Positions 42,166 through 49,335 of a stretch of 64,000 nt of DNA are shown piece after piece; within the stretch, counting starts at the first letter, position 1; every line of letters begins with the position of its first letter. Under the pieces are notes generated by a model that saw only the letters and a list, made by a program, of their open reading frames with translations, was not told the DNA's origin and did not search any database. The translations under genes and the position numbers were made by a program. Origin of the DNA: Streptomyces formicae (GTDB lineage: Bacteria; Actinomycetota; Actinomycetes; Streptomycetales; Streptomycetaceae); NCBI RefSeq assembly GCF_002556545.1, contig NZ_CP022685.1:4566001-4630000 (forward strand). Direction: 5' to 3'.

Positions 42166-43692
42166 CTACGGGCGACGGATCGCGTCGGCCGCGGCCGTGG
42201 ACGCCGGGCCTGCGGCCAGCTCCGTCTCCAGGAGCTGCTTGCCGAGCAGCTCGGGGTCGGGCAGATCCATCGGGTACTCGCCGTCGAAGCAGGCGCGGCA
42301 GAGGTTCGGCTTGTCGATGGTCGTGGCCTCGATCATGCCGTCGATGGAGATGTAGGAGAGGGAGTCGGCGCCCATGGAGGTGGCGATCTCGTCGATCGTC
42401 ATGCCGTTGGCGATGAGCTCCGCGCGGGTCGCGAAGTCGATGCCGAAGAAGCAGGGCCACTTCACGGGCGGCGAGGAGATCCGGATGTGGATCTCGGCTG
42501 CGCCGGCCTCGCGGAGCATCTTGACCAGGGCGCGCTGGGTGTTGCCGCGGACGATCGAGTCGTCGACGACGACCAGACGCTTGCCCTTGATGACTTCCTT
42601 GAGGGGGTTCAGCTTGAGGCGGATGCCGAGCTGGCGGATCGTCTGCGAGGGCTGGATGAAGGTCCGGCCCACGTAGGCGTTCTTGACCAGGCCCGCGCCG
42701 AAGGGGATGCCGGAGGCCTCCGCGTACCCGATCGCGGCGGGGGTGCCGGATTCGGGAGTCGCTATGACGAGGTCGGCCTCGACGGGGGCTTCCTTGGCCA
42801 GTTTCCGGCCCATCTCGACGCGCGAGAGGTAGACGTTCCGGCCGGCGATGTCCGTGTCGGGTCGCGCCAGATAGACGTACTCGAAGACACAGCCCTTGGG
42901 CTTCGCTTCTGCGAATCGGGACGTTCGCAGCCCGTTCTCGTCGATCGCCACGAACTCGCCGGGCTCGATCTCGCGGACGAAGCTGGCGCCGCAGATGTCG
43001 AGCGCCGCGGACTCCGAGGCGACGACCCAGCCGCGCTCCAGGCGGCCGAGGACCAGCGGGCGGATGCCCTGCGGGTCGCGGGCCGCGTACAGCGTGTGCT
43101 CGTCCATGAAGACGAGGGAGAAGGCGCCCTGGACGTCCGGGAGGACCCTCATGGCGGCGTCTTCGATGGTCAGCGGCTTGCCGTCGTCGTCCACCTGGCC
43201 CGCGAGGAGAGCCGTCACCAGGTCGGTGTCGTTGGTCGCTGCGACCTGCGTCGCGCGGCCGTTCTCCTTGGGCAGTTCGGCGACGAGCTCGGCGAGCTGG
43301 GCCGTATTGACGAGGTTGCCGTTGTGCCCGAGCGCGATGGAGCCGTGCGCGGTGGCACGGAACGTCGGCTGGGCGTTCTCCCATACGGAGGCCCCGGTGG
43401 TCGAGTAGCGGGCGTGACCGACCGCGATGTGACCCTGGAGCGAGCTGAGAGAGGTTTCGTCGAAGACCTGGGAAACGAGGCCCATGTCCTTGAAGACGAG
43501 GATCTGGGAGCCGTTGCTGACCGCGATTCCCGCGGATTCCTGGCCCCGATGCTGGAGGGCGTAGAGCCCGAAGTACGTGAGCTTTGCGACCTCTTCGCCC
43601 GGAGCCCAGACACCGAAGACGCCACAAGCGTCCTGGGGGCCTTTCTCGCCGGGGAGCAGATCGTGATTGAGTCGACCGTCACCACGTGGCAC
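42166..43692 (-). CDS. purF: Amidophosphoribosyltransferase
   Basis: 508 aa from GTG 43692. TACACT ends 7 nt upstream and there is no SD, so a leaderless mRNA is likely. A short propeptide precedes the Ntn nucleophile in PQDACGVFG (C23), implying autocleavage to expose Cys. The C-terminal phosphoribosyltransferase domain has RLVVVDDSIVRGNT for PRPP. It catalyses the committed step PRPP + Gln to phosphoribosylamine. Precedes purM by 36 bp and is likely co-transcribed with it. Confidence 0.96.
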   Translation of the reverse strand: MPRGDGRLNHDLLPGEKGPQDACGVFGVWAPGEEVAKLTYFGLYALQHRGQESAGIAVSNGSQILVFKDMGLVSQVFDETSLSSLQGHIAVGHARYSTTGASVWENAQPTFRATAHGSIALGHNGNLVNTAQLAELVAELPKENGRATQVAATNDTDLVTALLAGQVDDDGKPLTIEDAAMRVLPDVQGAFSLVFMDEHTLYAARDPQGIRPLVLGRLERGWVVASESAALDICGASFVREIEPGEFVAIDENGLRTSRFAEAKPKGCVFEYVYLARPDTDIAGRNVYLSRVEMGRKLAKEAPVEADLVIATPESGTPAAIGYAEASGIPFGAGLVKNAYVGRTFIQPSQTIRQLGIRLKLNPLKEVIKGKRLVVVDDSIVRGNTQRALVKMLREAGAAEIHIRISSPPVKWPCFFGIDFATRAELIANGMTIDEIATSMGADSLSYISIDGMIEATTIDKPNLCRACFDGEYPMDLPDPELLGKQLLETELAAGPASTAAADAIRRP

Positions 43693-43855
43693 GGCACCGA
43701 GTGTAGGCGAGATCGACCACTGGTCCGAATTGGGGATACGGGCCCCGCACGGAGCGTGAGCACGGTGGCGGGGCGCGTCGGGAGTACGAAGCCCTTGTGA
43801 ACAGGTGAGCGGGCGCGTTGACAGGGTCCCGTGCGCCCCGTGAAGCTCCTGGTCC
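43693..43855. other. Divergent promoter region purF / sulfatase leader
   Basis: 163 bp. TTGACA at 43818-43823 is an excellent -35 for the plus-strand leader peptide; its -10 (TGAAGC at 43841) is poor. The purF -10 TACACT is at 43705-43700. No other gene. Confidence 0.5.
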
Positions 43856-43957
43856 ATGCCCCCGCAGTCCCTCCGTGGCCTGAAGGTCACGCTTGTGGAG
43901 CGCCGCCACGTCGACCTGGTCCGTGTCGCGAGCGCGATCTGTCGCCGCGCTGCCTGA
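43856..43957 (+). CDS. Cysteine-type leader peptide (uORF) of the sulfatase gene
   Basis: 33 codons from ATG 43856 to TGA 43955-43957. The C-terminal part RRHVDLVRVASAICRR matches the actinobacterial short leader peptides (R-x-HVDL...C) placed before sulfur-assimilation and related genes. Here it precedes a sulfatase by 75 nt. In mycobacteria, cysteine-containing uORFs control downstream genes by translation-dependent attenuation. The gap holds a CCTCCCCCCTCCCTC tract that could pair with the sulfatase SD (AGGAG). TTGACA 32 nt upstream suggests a leaderless or nearly leaderless message. Confidence 0.7.
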   Translation: MPPQSLRGLKVTLVERRHVDLVRVASAICRRAA

Positions 43958-44032
43958 ACCTCCCCCCTCCCTCTTTCCTTTCTTCCCTTCGGGTGCGTGC
44001 TGTCGCGCCGTGCCCGGTTCAGGAGCGCAGCC

Positions 44033-45490
44033 ATGCCCTCGTACGACCGTTCCGCCCTGTCCCGACGCGCCTTCGGAGGCGCGGTGGGCGCCGGTGCCGC
44101 CGCCGCGGTGGGGCTGCCCGCCGCCGCCGAGGCCCGTGAGCGGCCCTTCCGCGCGGCCGCGCATCGGCGGGCCAAGCGGCCCAACATCCTCTTCGTCCTC
44201 GGCGACGACCTCGGCTGGGCCGACCTCTCCTCCTACGGATCGCCGCACATCAAGACCCCGAACCTGGACCGCCTGGCCCGCCAGGGAGTGCGCTTCACCG
44301 ACGCCTACTCCGGGTCCGCGACCTGCTCGCCCACCCGCTTCAGCCTCTACACGGGGCGCTTTCCCGGGCGTACGGAGGGCGGGCTCGCGGAGCCGATCGC
44401 CGACAGGTCCGTGGGCCTCGAACCGACCCATCCGACGCTGGCCTCGCTGCTTCGGGACGCCGGGTACGCGACCGCGCTGATCGGCAAGTGGCACTGCGGC
44501 TACCTGCCGGACTACTCGCCGACGCGGTCGGGCTGGGACGAGTTCTTCGGGAACTTCGGCGGGGCCCTGGAGTACTACTCGAAGCTGGGTCTCGGCGGTG
44601 AGTACGACCTCTACGAAGGCGATGCCGAGTACAAGGACCTGCGCTACTACACGCGCATCCTCACCGAGCGGGCCGGTGAGTACATCCAGCGGGACCACGG
44701 GGACAAGCCGTGGCTGCTCAACCTGAACTTCACCACCCCGCACTGGCCCTGGATAGCCGACGGGGACGAGGAGGAGAGCGCCGAGATCGTACGGCGGATC
44801 AAGGCAGGTCAGAAGGGCGCGCTCTGGCACAAGGACGGCGGGTCCGTGGAGAAGTACACGGAGCTGGTGCAGGACCTGGACCGGTCCATCGGCGAAGTCC
44901 TGCGCGCGCTGCGCAAGTCCGGGCAGGAGCGGGACACGCTGGTGTTCTTCGCGTCCGACAACGGCGGCGAGCGCTTCTCGTACAACTGGCCGCTGTCCGG
45001 CAACAAGGGCTCGCTCAAGGAGGGCGGCATCCGGGTGCCGACCATCGTGCGGTGGCCCGCGCGGATCGACGGCGGGCAGGTCAGCCACGAGCCCGTGTTC
45101 ACCCCGGACTGGACGGCGACGCTCCTGGAGATCGGCGGGGCCCGCCCCGGCCCCGCGCACCCGCTGGACGGCACCAGCCTGGCGCCCTACCTCCTCAAGG
45201 GCGAGGAGATCGCCGAGCGGGAGCTGTTCTGGCGGGTGCGGGGCGAGCGGGCGCTGCGGCGCGGCGACTGGAAGTACTACCGGGGCAAGGACGGCGCCGA
45301 CCAGCTCTTCCACCTGACGGACGACCTGCGCGAGCAGGCCGACCGCGCGGTCGCCGAGCCCGAGCTGCTCGCCGGTCTCAAGGCGGCGTGGGAGCGGACG
45401 GACAAGGAGCTGCTGCCCTACCCCGCTACCTCTTCGCGGGACTCTTCTCGGGCTTCTTCTCGGGATTCTTCTGATCGGCACTCGCGCTGA
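44033..45490 (+). CDS. Tat-exported arylsulfatase-like sulfatase
   Basis: 485 aa from ATG 44033 (AGGAG 7 nt upstream; upstream in-frame ATG at 43997 rejected). Twin-arginine signal SRRAF (10-14) with an Ala-rich h-region. Type I sulfatase active site CSPTR (98-102): the Cys is converted to formylglycine by FGE encoded elsewhere. Metal ligands include GDDLGW (58-59) and ASDNGG near 320. Hydrolyses sulfate esters. The last 21 residues (about SSRDSSRASSRDSS) lie in the 65-bp overlap with the convergent META-domain gene. Sulfate liberation fits the upstream Cys-type leader peptide. Confidence 0.92.
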   Translation: MPSYDRSALSRRAFGGAVGAGAAAAVGLPAAAEARERPFRAAAHRRAKRPNILFVLGDDLGWADLSSYGSPHIKTPNLDRLARQGVRFTDAYSGSATCSPTRFSLYTGRFPGRTEGGLAEPIADRSVGLEPTHPTLASLLRDAGYATALIGKWHCGYLPDYSPTRSGWDEFFGNFGGALEYYSKLGLGGEYDLYEGDAEYKDLRYYTRILTERAGEYIQRDHGDKPWLLNLNFTTPHWPWIADGDEEESAEIVRRIKAGQKGALWHKDGGSVEKYTELVQDLDRSIGEVLRALRKSGQERDTLVFFASDNGGERFSYNWPLSGNKGSLKEGGIRVPTIVRWPARIDGGQVSHEPVFTPDWTATLLEIGGARPGPAHPLDGTSLAPYLLKGEEIAERELFWRVRGERALRRGDWKYYRGKDGADQLFHLTDDLREQADRAVAEPELLAGLKAAWERTDKELLPYPATSSRDSSRASSRDSSDRHSR

Positions 45491-46298
45491 TCACCGTGCC
45501 GTCGGACGCGGTGAGCGTCAGCGCGTCCCGCTTCACCTCGTAGCGCGCCGTGCCGTCGAAGAGCTTGAGCAGCGCGCGCTCCGTCTTCATCGCGTCACCC
45601 GGGCAGAGCTTCCGGGTGGTCGCGGGGGCGTCGAAGGTGATGCCGCCGTCCTTGGCAGCGGCCTTGGCCGTGACGTCGTTGCAGCCGAGGTTGCCGCGCA
45701 CCTTGCCGTCGTCGAAGGTGAGATGGACCTTGCCGGACAGCGCCTTCGGCAGGGAGGCGGCCATCTTGCCCTCGCCGATCGTGCGAACCGTCCACTTGGT
45801 GCCGGTGAGCGGGGTGTCGGGCTCGGCGGGTCCCGAGGTGAAGGTCACGTGGTCTCCCTTGGCGCTGGTGAGGGTCATCCGGTCGCCCTCGACCTTCGCG
45901 GTGAACTTCCCCTCGCCGAGGGCGCGCAGCAGGTTCTTCTCGAACGCCATGCGGTCCTCGTCGGCGCAGGCCCGCTTCGTCATCAGGGCCTTTCCGAAGT
46001 CCAGGGTGTCGCCGTCGACCGACACGTCGGAGCCCACGTGGTTGCAGCCGTAGCTGCCGCCGGCCCGGCCGTCCTTGCCGATCTTGAGATAGGCGTCGTC
46101 GGGGGCGGCGTGCTTCTTGCCGCCCAGGGTCAGGCTCTCGACGTTCCACCGGACGCCGGTGACGGACTGTCCGGTGTCCGCGGAACGGCCGCCGGAGCCG
46201 CCTTCTGAGCCGGCCCCGGACTCGGTGCCGCATGCGGTGAGCAGCAGCCCGGCGGAGGCCAGCGCGGTCAGGGTGAGGGTCAGACGCTGCGTGTGCAT
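45426..46298 (-). CDS. META-domain (HslJ-like) lipoprotein
   Basis: 290 aa from ATG 46298. Signal peptide ends in a good lipobox LLLTAC (Cys23). Two META/HslJ-type beta domains (about 45-145 and 150-270) share motifs TGVRWNVESL / TGTKWTVRTI and YGCNHVGSDV / LGCNDVTAKA. C-terminal tail KKPEKSPAKR lies within the overlap with the sulfatase. No SD seen. Function unknown; META-domain proteins are linked to envelope stress in other bacteria. Confidence 0.85.
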   Translation of the reverse strand: MHTQRLTLTLTALASAGLLLTACGTESGAGSEGGSGGRSADTGQSVTGVRWNVESLTLGGKKHAAPDDAYLKIGKDGRAGGSYGCNHVGSDVSVDGDTLDFGKALMTKRACADEDRMAFEKNLLRALGEGKFTAKVEGDRMTLTSAKGDHVTFTSGPAEPDTPLTGTKWTVRTIGEGKMAASLPKALSGKVHLTFDDGKVRGNLGCNDVTAKAAAKDGGITFDAPATTRKLCPGDAMKTERALLKLFDGTARYEVKRDALTLTASDGTVISASADQKNPEKKPEKSPAKR

Positions 46299-46363
46299 GG
46301 CAATGTGACGGGACAAGTGGGGGTGTCGGTTCCATCCGCCCCAGGTGCCGGGCCTGGCGGGGC

Positions 46364-47164
46364 TCAGCCCATGATCGGCAACAGGTCGGAGAGGTCCGCC
46401 CGTTCGCCGCTCGCGCTGACCTTCGCCGCGTCGAGCGCCGTCTTCCAGTCCGTACGCCCCGTCGCGAGGCGGATCCAGGTGAGCGGGTCGGTCTCGACGA
46501 CGTTGGGCGGGGTGCCGCGCGTGTGCCGCGGGCCCTCCACGCACTGCACGACCGCGTACGGCGGCACGCGCACCTCGGTGGATGCCCCGGGGGCCTTCAC
46601 CGCGAGCGCGTCGGCGAGCAGTCGGGTGCAGGCGGCCACGCACTGGCGGTCGTACGGGACGTCCAGGCCCGGCACCGCATCGTTCAAGTCGTCGGTGTGG
46701 ACGGTGAGTTCGACGGTGCGGGTGACCAGGAAGTCGCCGAGGGTCATGGCGCCGAAGCGGGACGGGACCAGACGGCTGTCCGGGGCGGCGGCCAGCGACT
46801 CCTCGATGCCGGTGAGCGTGCGCGTGAACAGCTCGTCGAGCTCCGTGCCCGCGTTCTCCGCGATCTCCCTGGTGTCCACGTCGACCTGCGCCGCGGCGGT
46901 GACAGTGGCGAACGGCCAGTCCATGAGGGGGACTTCGTGCGTCGCCGGTTCCGGCAGGCCCAGGTAGCGGTGGACGGTGCCGAGCACCATCGCGAGGTGG
47001 GCGGAGAGTTCGTGGACGGTCCAGTCCCCGAGCCGCGTCGGCCGGGCCAGCTGCTCGGGCGTGAGCGTGGCGACCGCTTCCCGTACGGCGCCGAACTGCG
47101 CGAGCACGGCGGTGCGGATCTTGGCGGAGTCGTACGAGCGCGTGCGCTTCTTGGCCGGGGGCAT
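46364..47164 (-). CDS. Maleylpyruvate-isomerase-family (DinB-like) protein
   Basis: 266 aa from ATG 47164, 10 nt after the TetR stop, with no SD. TAGGCT ends 7 nt upstream, so either reinitiation from tetR or a leaderless mRNA is possible. A four-helix DinB/mycothiol-dependent-isomerase fold with a metal-binding site (DWTVHELSAHLAMVLGTVH) and a distal TVELTVHTDDL. Often mycothiol-dependent thiol transferases. Adjacent TetR is a likely regulator. Confidence 0.82.
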   Translation of the reverse strand: MPPAKKRTRSYDSAKIRTAVLAQFGAVREAVATLTPEQLARPTRLGDWTVHELSAHLAMVLGTVHRYLGLPEPATHEVPLMDWPFATVTAAAQVDVDTREIAENAGTELDELFTRTLTGIEESLAAAPDSRLVPSRFGAMTLGDFLVTRTVELTVHTDDLNDAVPGLDVPYDRQCVAACTRLLADALAVKAPGASTEVRVPPYAVVQCVEGPRHTRGTPPNVVETDPLTWIRLATGRTDWKTALDAAKVSASGERADLSDLLPIMG

Positions 47165-47174
47165 GGGGCCGAGC

Positions 47175-47816
47175 CTAAACGTTCGCCGGATAGCCCTGTA
47201 GGCCCTTTTCCACCAGGTCGAAGGCGCGTCCCGCGAGCGCGGCGCAGTCGTCCGCCATGTCATCGGCCGAGTCGCCCGCGACCAGGCGGCGGTGGTTCTC
47301 CAGGATCACCGCGTCCCGCGCCGCGACGAGCTGATGTGCGGCGATGCCCGCCATCAGCCGGTCGCCCGTCTCCTCGGCGAGCACATCGGCGAGCAGCTCG
47401 ATGCCGCGCAACTGGAAGAACATCGCGCGGCGCGCCAACGCGGGGGTGTCGCTGAGGAGTTGGCGCAGCTGGAGCAGGCGCGGGTCGTCGGAGAGGCCGA
47501 TCGAGGGGTCGCGCTCGGCGACCTTGGCCAGAAACTGGCGGCGGATCGCGTCGACCGCGGACTCGCCGGGCTCGCGGTGGCGCACGGCGTCGGCGGCGTC
47601 CCCGACGTGCTCCTCCATGGGGCCGAGGAGCACGTCCTCCTTGGTGCCGAAGTAGTTGAACACCGTCATCTTGGAGACGTCGGCGGCCGCGGCGATCTCC
47701 GCGACGGACACCTTGTCGAAGCCGCGCTCCACGAAGAGGTCGAGCGCGGTCCGCCAGATCCGCGTCGCGGTCTGCCGCTTCTTGCGCTCGCGCAGCCCCA
47801 TGGGTTCCTCAGCCAT
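47175..47816 (-). CDS. TetR-family transcriptional regulator
   Basis: 213 aa from ATG 47816. TetR_N helix-turn-helix at residues 12-58 (DLFVERGFDKVSVAEIAAA and VSKMTVFNYFGTKEDVL). TACAGT ends 6 nt before the ATG with no SD, so the mRNA is likely leaderless. The upstream sequence is AT-rich with AGTCT repeated (minus strand near 47842-47852), a possible operator. It precedes the DinB-like gene and follows the M23 gene by 30 bp. Confidence 0.9.
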   Translation of the reverse strand: MAEEPMGLRERKKRQTATRIWRTALDLFVERGFDKVSVAEIAAAADVSKMTVFNYFGTKEDVLLGPMEEHVGDAADAVRHREPGESAVDAIRRQFLAKVAERDPSIGLSDDPRLLQLRQLLSDTPALARRAMFFQLRGIELLADVLAEETGDRLMAGIAAHQLVAARDAVILENHRRLVAGDSADDMADDCAALAGRAFDLVEKGLQGYPANV

Positions 47817-47846
47817 GGTCGCACTGTACCAGGATGAATTTTAGAC

Positions 47847-48683
47847 TCAGACTACTTTTTCATCGAGTCCGGCCGTGAAGACCTCGCCGTTCGCGGGCAC
47901 GCCGACCCCGCGCCAGCGGAAGGGCACGCCTCGCGCGGTGTCCAGGTCGGGGCCGTCCATCAGCTGGAAGTGCACGTGCGGCTCGGTGGAGTTGCCGGAG
48001 TTGCCGCACTCGCCGAGCACCTGACCGGCGAGGACCTTGTCACCGGCGCGGACCTTGAGTGAGCCCCGCCGCACATGCGCGTACGCCGCGTACGTCCCCT
48101 CGCCCAGGTCGAGGATGACGTGGTTGCCGACGACGCGGCGGTTCCCGCCGAGGGACCTGCCGACGCCCTCGATCAGCCAGAAGTACAGGACCCCCGCGAG
48201 GGAGCTGCGGCTGAGGTGATCGCGCTGGCCGTCCTCGGCGTGCACGACGGTGGCGTCGGCCACCGCGAACAGCGGCGCCCCGAAGGCGGGGTACGCCTCG
48301 CCGCGCCGGGCCACGGGCCAGAACCACACGGGCACGGGGCGGGCGGGCCCCTCCTCCGGCTCGGCCGTGATGTCGATGGCGTAGGTCTGTCCGAGGTGGT
48401 GCGTGCCGTGGCTCGGCACCTTGTCGGCGGGGCTGTTGAGGGCGGACCAGCGCCCGGCCACCGGAGGCTCGATCTCGACCGGTACCGGCGCCTCCGACTC
48501 CACCCTTCGCCGGGCGGAGCGGGACATCGTCACGCTGATGGCGATCGCGCCGAGCGCGGGCAGCCAGCCGAGCCAGTAGTTGTACGGCAGGTCCACGAAG
48601 GTCCCGCCGACGGCCTGGGCAAAGAAGATCAGCCACAGCACGCGCTGGACGACAGCGGCGATCTTGCGTTGTCCCACGGACAT
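47847..48683 (-). CDS. Membrane M23-family peptidase
   Basis: 278 aa from ATG 48683 (GAGGGGG 5 nt upstream). Two N-terminal helices (about 12-30, 34-52), then a LytM fold: THHLGQTYAID supplies H and D, and PHVHFQL the H-x-H. A hydrophobic insert between them (GVLYFWLIEGVGR) is unusual. It probably acts on peptidoglycan or a periplasmic substrate. Located 25 bp after the ArsR gene, so likely an ArsR-controlled gene. Confidence 0.85.
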   Translation of the reverse strand: MSVGQRKIAAVVQRVLWLIFFAQAVGGTFVDLPYNYWLGWLPALGAIAISVTMSRSARRRVESEAPVPVEIEPPVAGRWSALNSPADKVPSHGTHHLGQTYAIDITAEPEEGPARPVPVWFWPVARRGEAYPAFGAPLFAVADATVVHAEDGQRDHLSRSSLAGVLYFWLIEGVGRSLGGNRRVVGNHVILDLGEGTYAAYAHVRRGSLKVRAGDKVLAGQVLGECGNSGNSTEPHVHFQLMDGPDLDTARGVPFRWRGVGVPANGEVFTAGLDEKVV

Positions 48684-48708
48684 GTTTTCCCCCTCGTGCG
48701 AAAAGCGG

Positions 48709-49215
48709 TCAGGTCACGGGGCGTGCGGCCGTGAGCACCACGAGCAGCGGCACCACCCGCCCGGCGGGCACCTCGTACTGGCCGCGCCCCGCGACGTGCA
48801 GCCAGCCCGCGCCGGTCAGTTGGCGCAGGTGGTGGTAGATCTGGCCGGTCGTGCCGACGCCTTCGAGCGCGGCGAGGTCGGCCGCCGTGCGCAGCCCGCC
48901 GAGGATCTCCCGCAGCAGCCTGAGGCGCACGGGATTGCCGAGCGCGGCGAACGAGTCGGCCGTCTCGGACCAGTCGCCGTCGAACAGGGTCTCGGTCAAC
49001 TGCCCGTACTGCCACTCGTACCGATGCCCGGTCGGGACGCGCACCGCGCCGGTGAACAGGACGGCGCCGTCCGCGTCGTCGGACACCGGGTGGCGGGCCT
49101 TCAGCGCGTCGAGGGCCCAGAAGTCGCCGTCCCCCACGGCGGGCGCGGCAGGACCCGCGCTCTCCAGCTCCGCCATGCGCCGTTCCAGCTCGGCGACGCG
49201 CTCTTCCAGATCCAT
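48709..49215 (-). CDS. ArsR-family (winged-helix) regulator
   Basis: 168 aa from ATG 49215. A short heptad-rich N-terminal coiled coil (1-20), a variable domain (to about 85) and a wHTH (about 87-155: LGNPVRLRLLREIL, TTGQIYHHLRQLTGAGWL). No Cys metal site, so probably not a metal sensor. The promoter has tandem TTACGTA 8-mers in its spacer, indicating autoregulation. Operon with the M23 gene. Confidence 0.88.
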   Translation of the reverse strand: MDLEERVAELERRMAELESAGPAAPAVGDGDFWALDALKARHPVSDDADGAVLFTGAVRVPTGHRYEWQYGQLTETLFDGDWSETADSFAALGNPVRLRLLREILGGLRTAADLAALEGVGTTGQIYHHLRQLTGAGWLHVAGRGQYEVPAGRVVPLLVVLTAARPVT

Positions 49216-49222
49216 GACGCCA

Positions 49223-49251
49223 AGATTACGTAGTTACGTAATTACGTGCAA
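49223..49251 (-). promoter_or_regulatory. Promoter with tandem operator for the ArsR gene
   Basis: TTGCAC (49251-49246), 17-bp spacer, TAATCT (49228-49223), 7 nt to the ATG (leaderless). Between -35 and -10 the sequence is three tandem 8-mers of the form [A/G]TTACGT[A/G] (49225-49248). Each contains the palindrome TACGTA or near it. Confidence 0.75.
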
Positions 49252-49286
49252 GCCCGAACTCCCGCGAACCGTCCCCCGGAAACGCC

Positions 49287-49323
49287 GAAGCCCCCGCCCG
49301 GACCAGGTCCGAACGGGGGCTTC
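49287..49323 (-). terminator. purSQL operon terminator
   Basis: 10-bp outer stem (49287-49296 with 49314-49323) and an inner CGGACC/GGTCCG hairpin, 13 nt past the purL stop. Ends in CTTC on both sides. Confidence 0.8.
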
Positions 49324-49335
49324 AGGAAGGACGGA

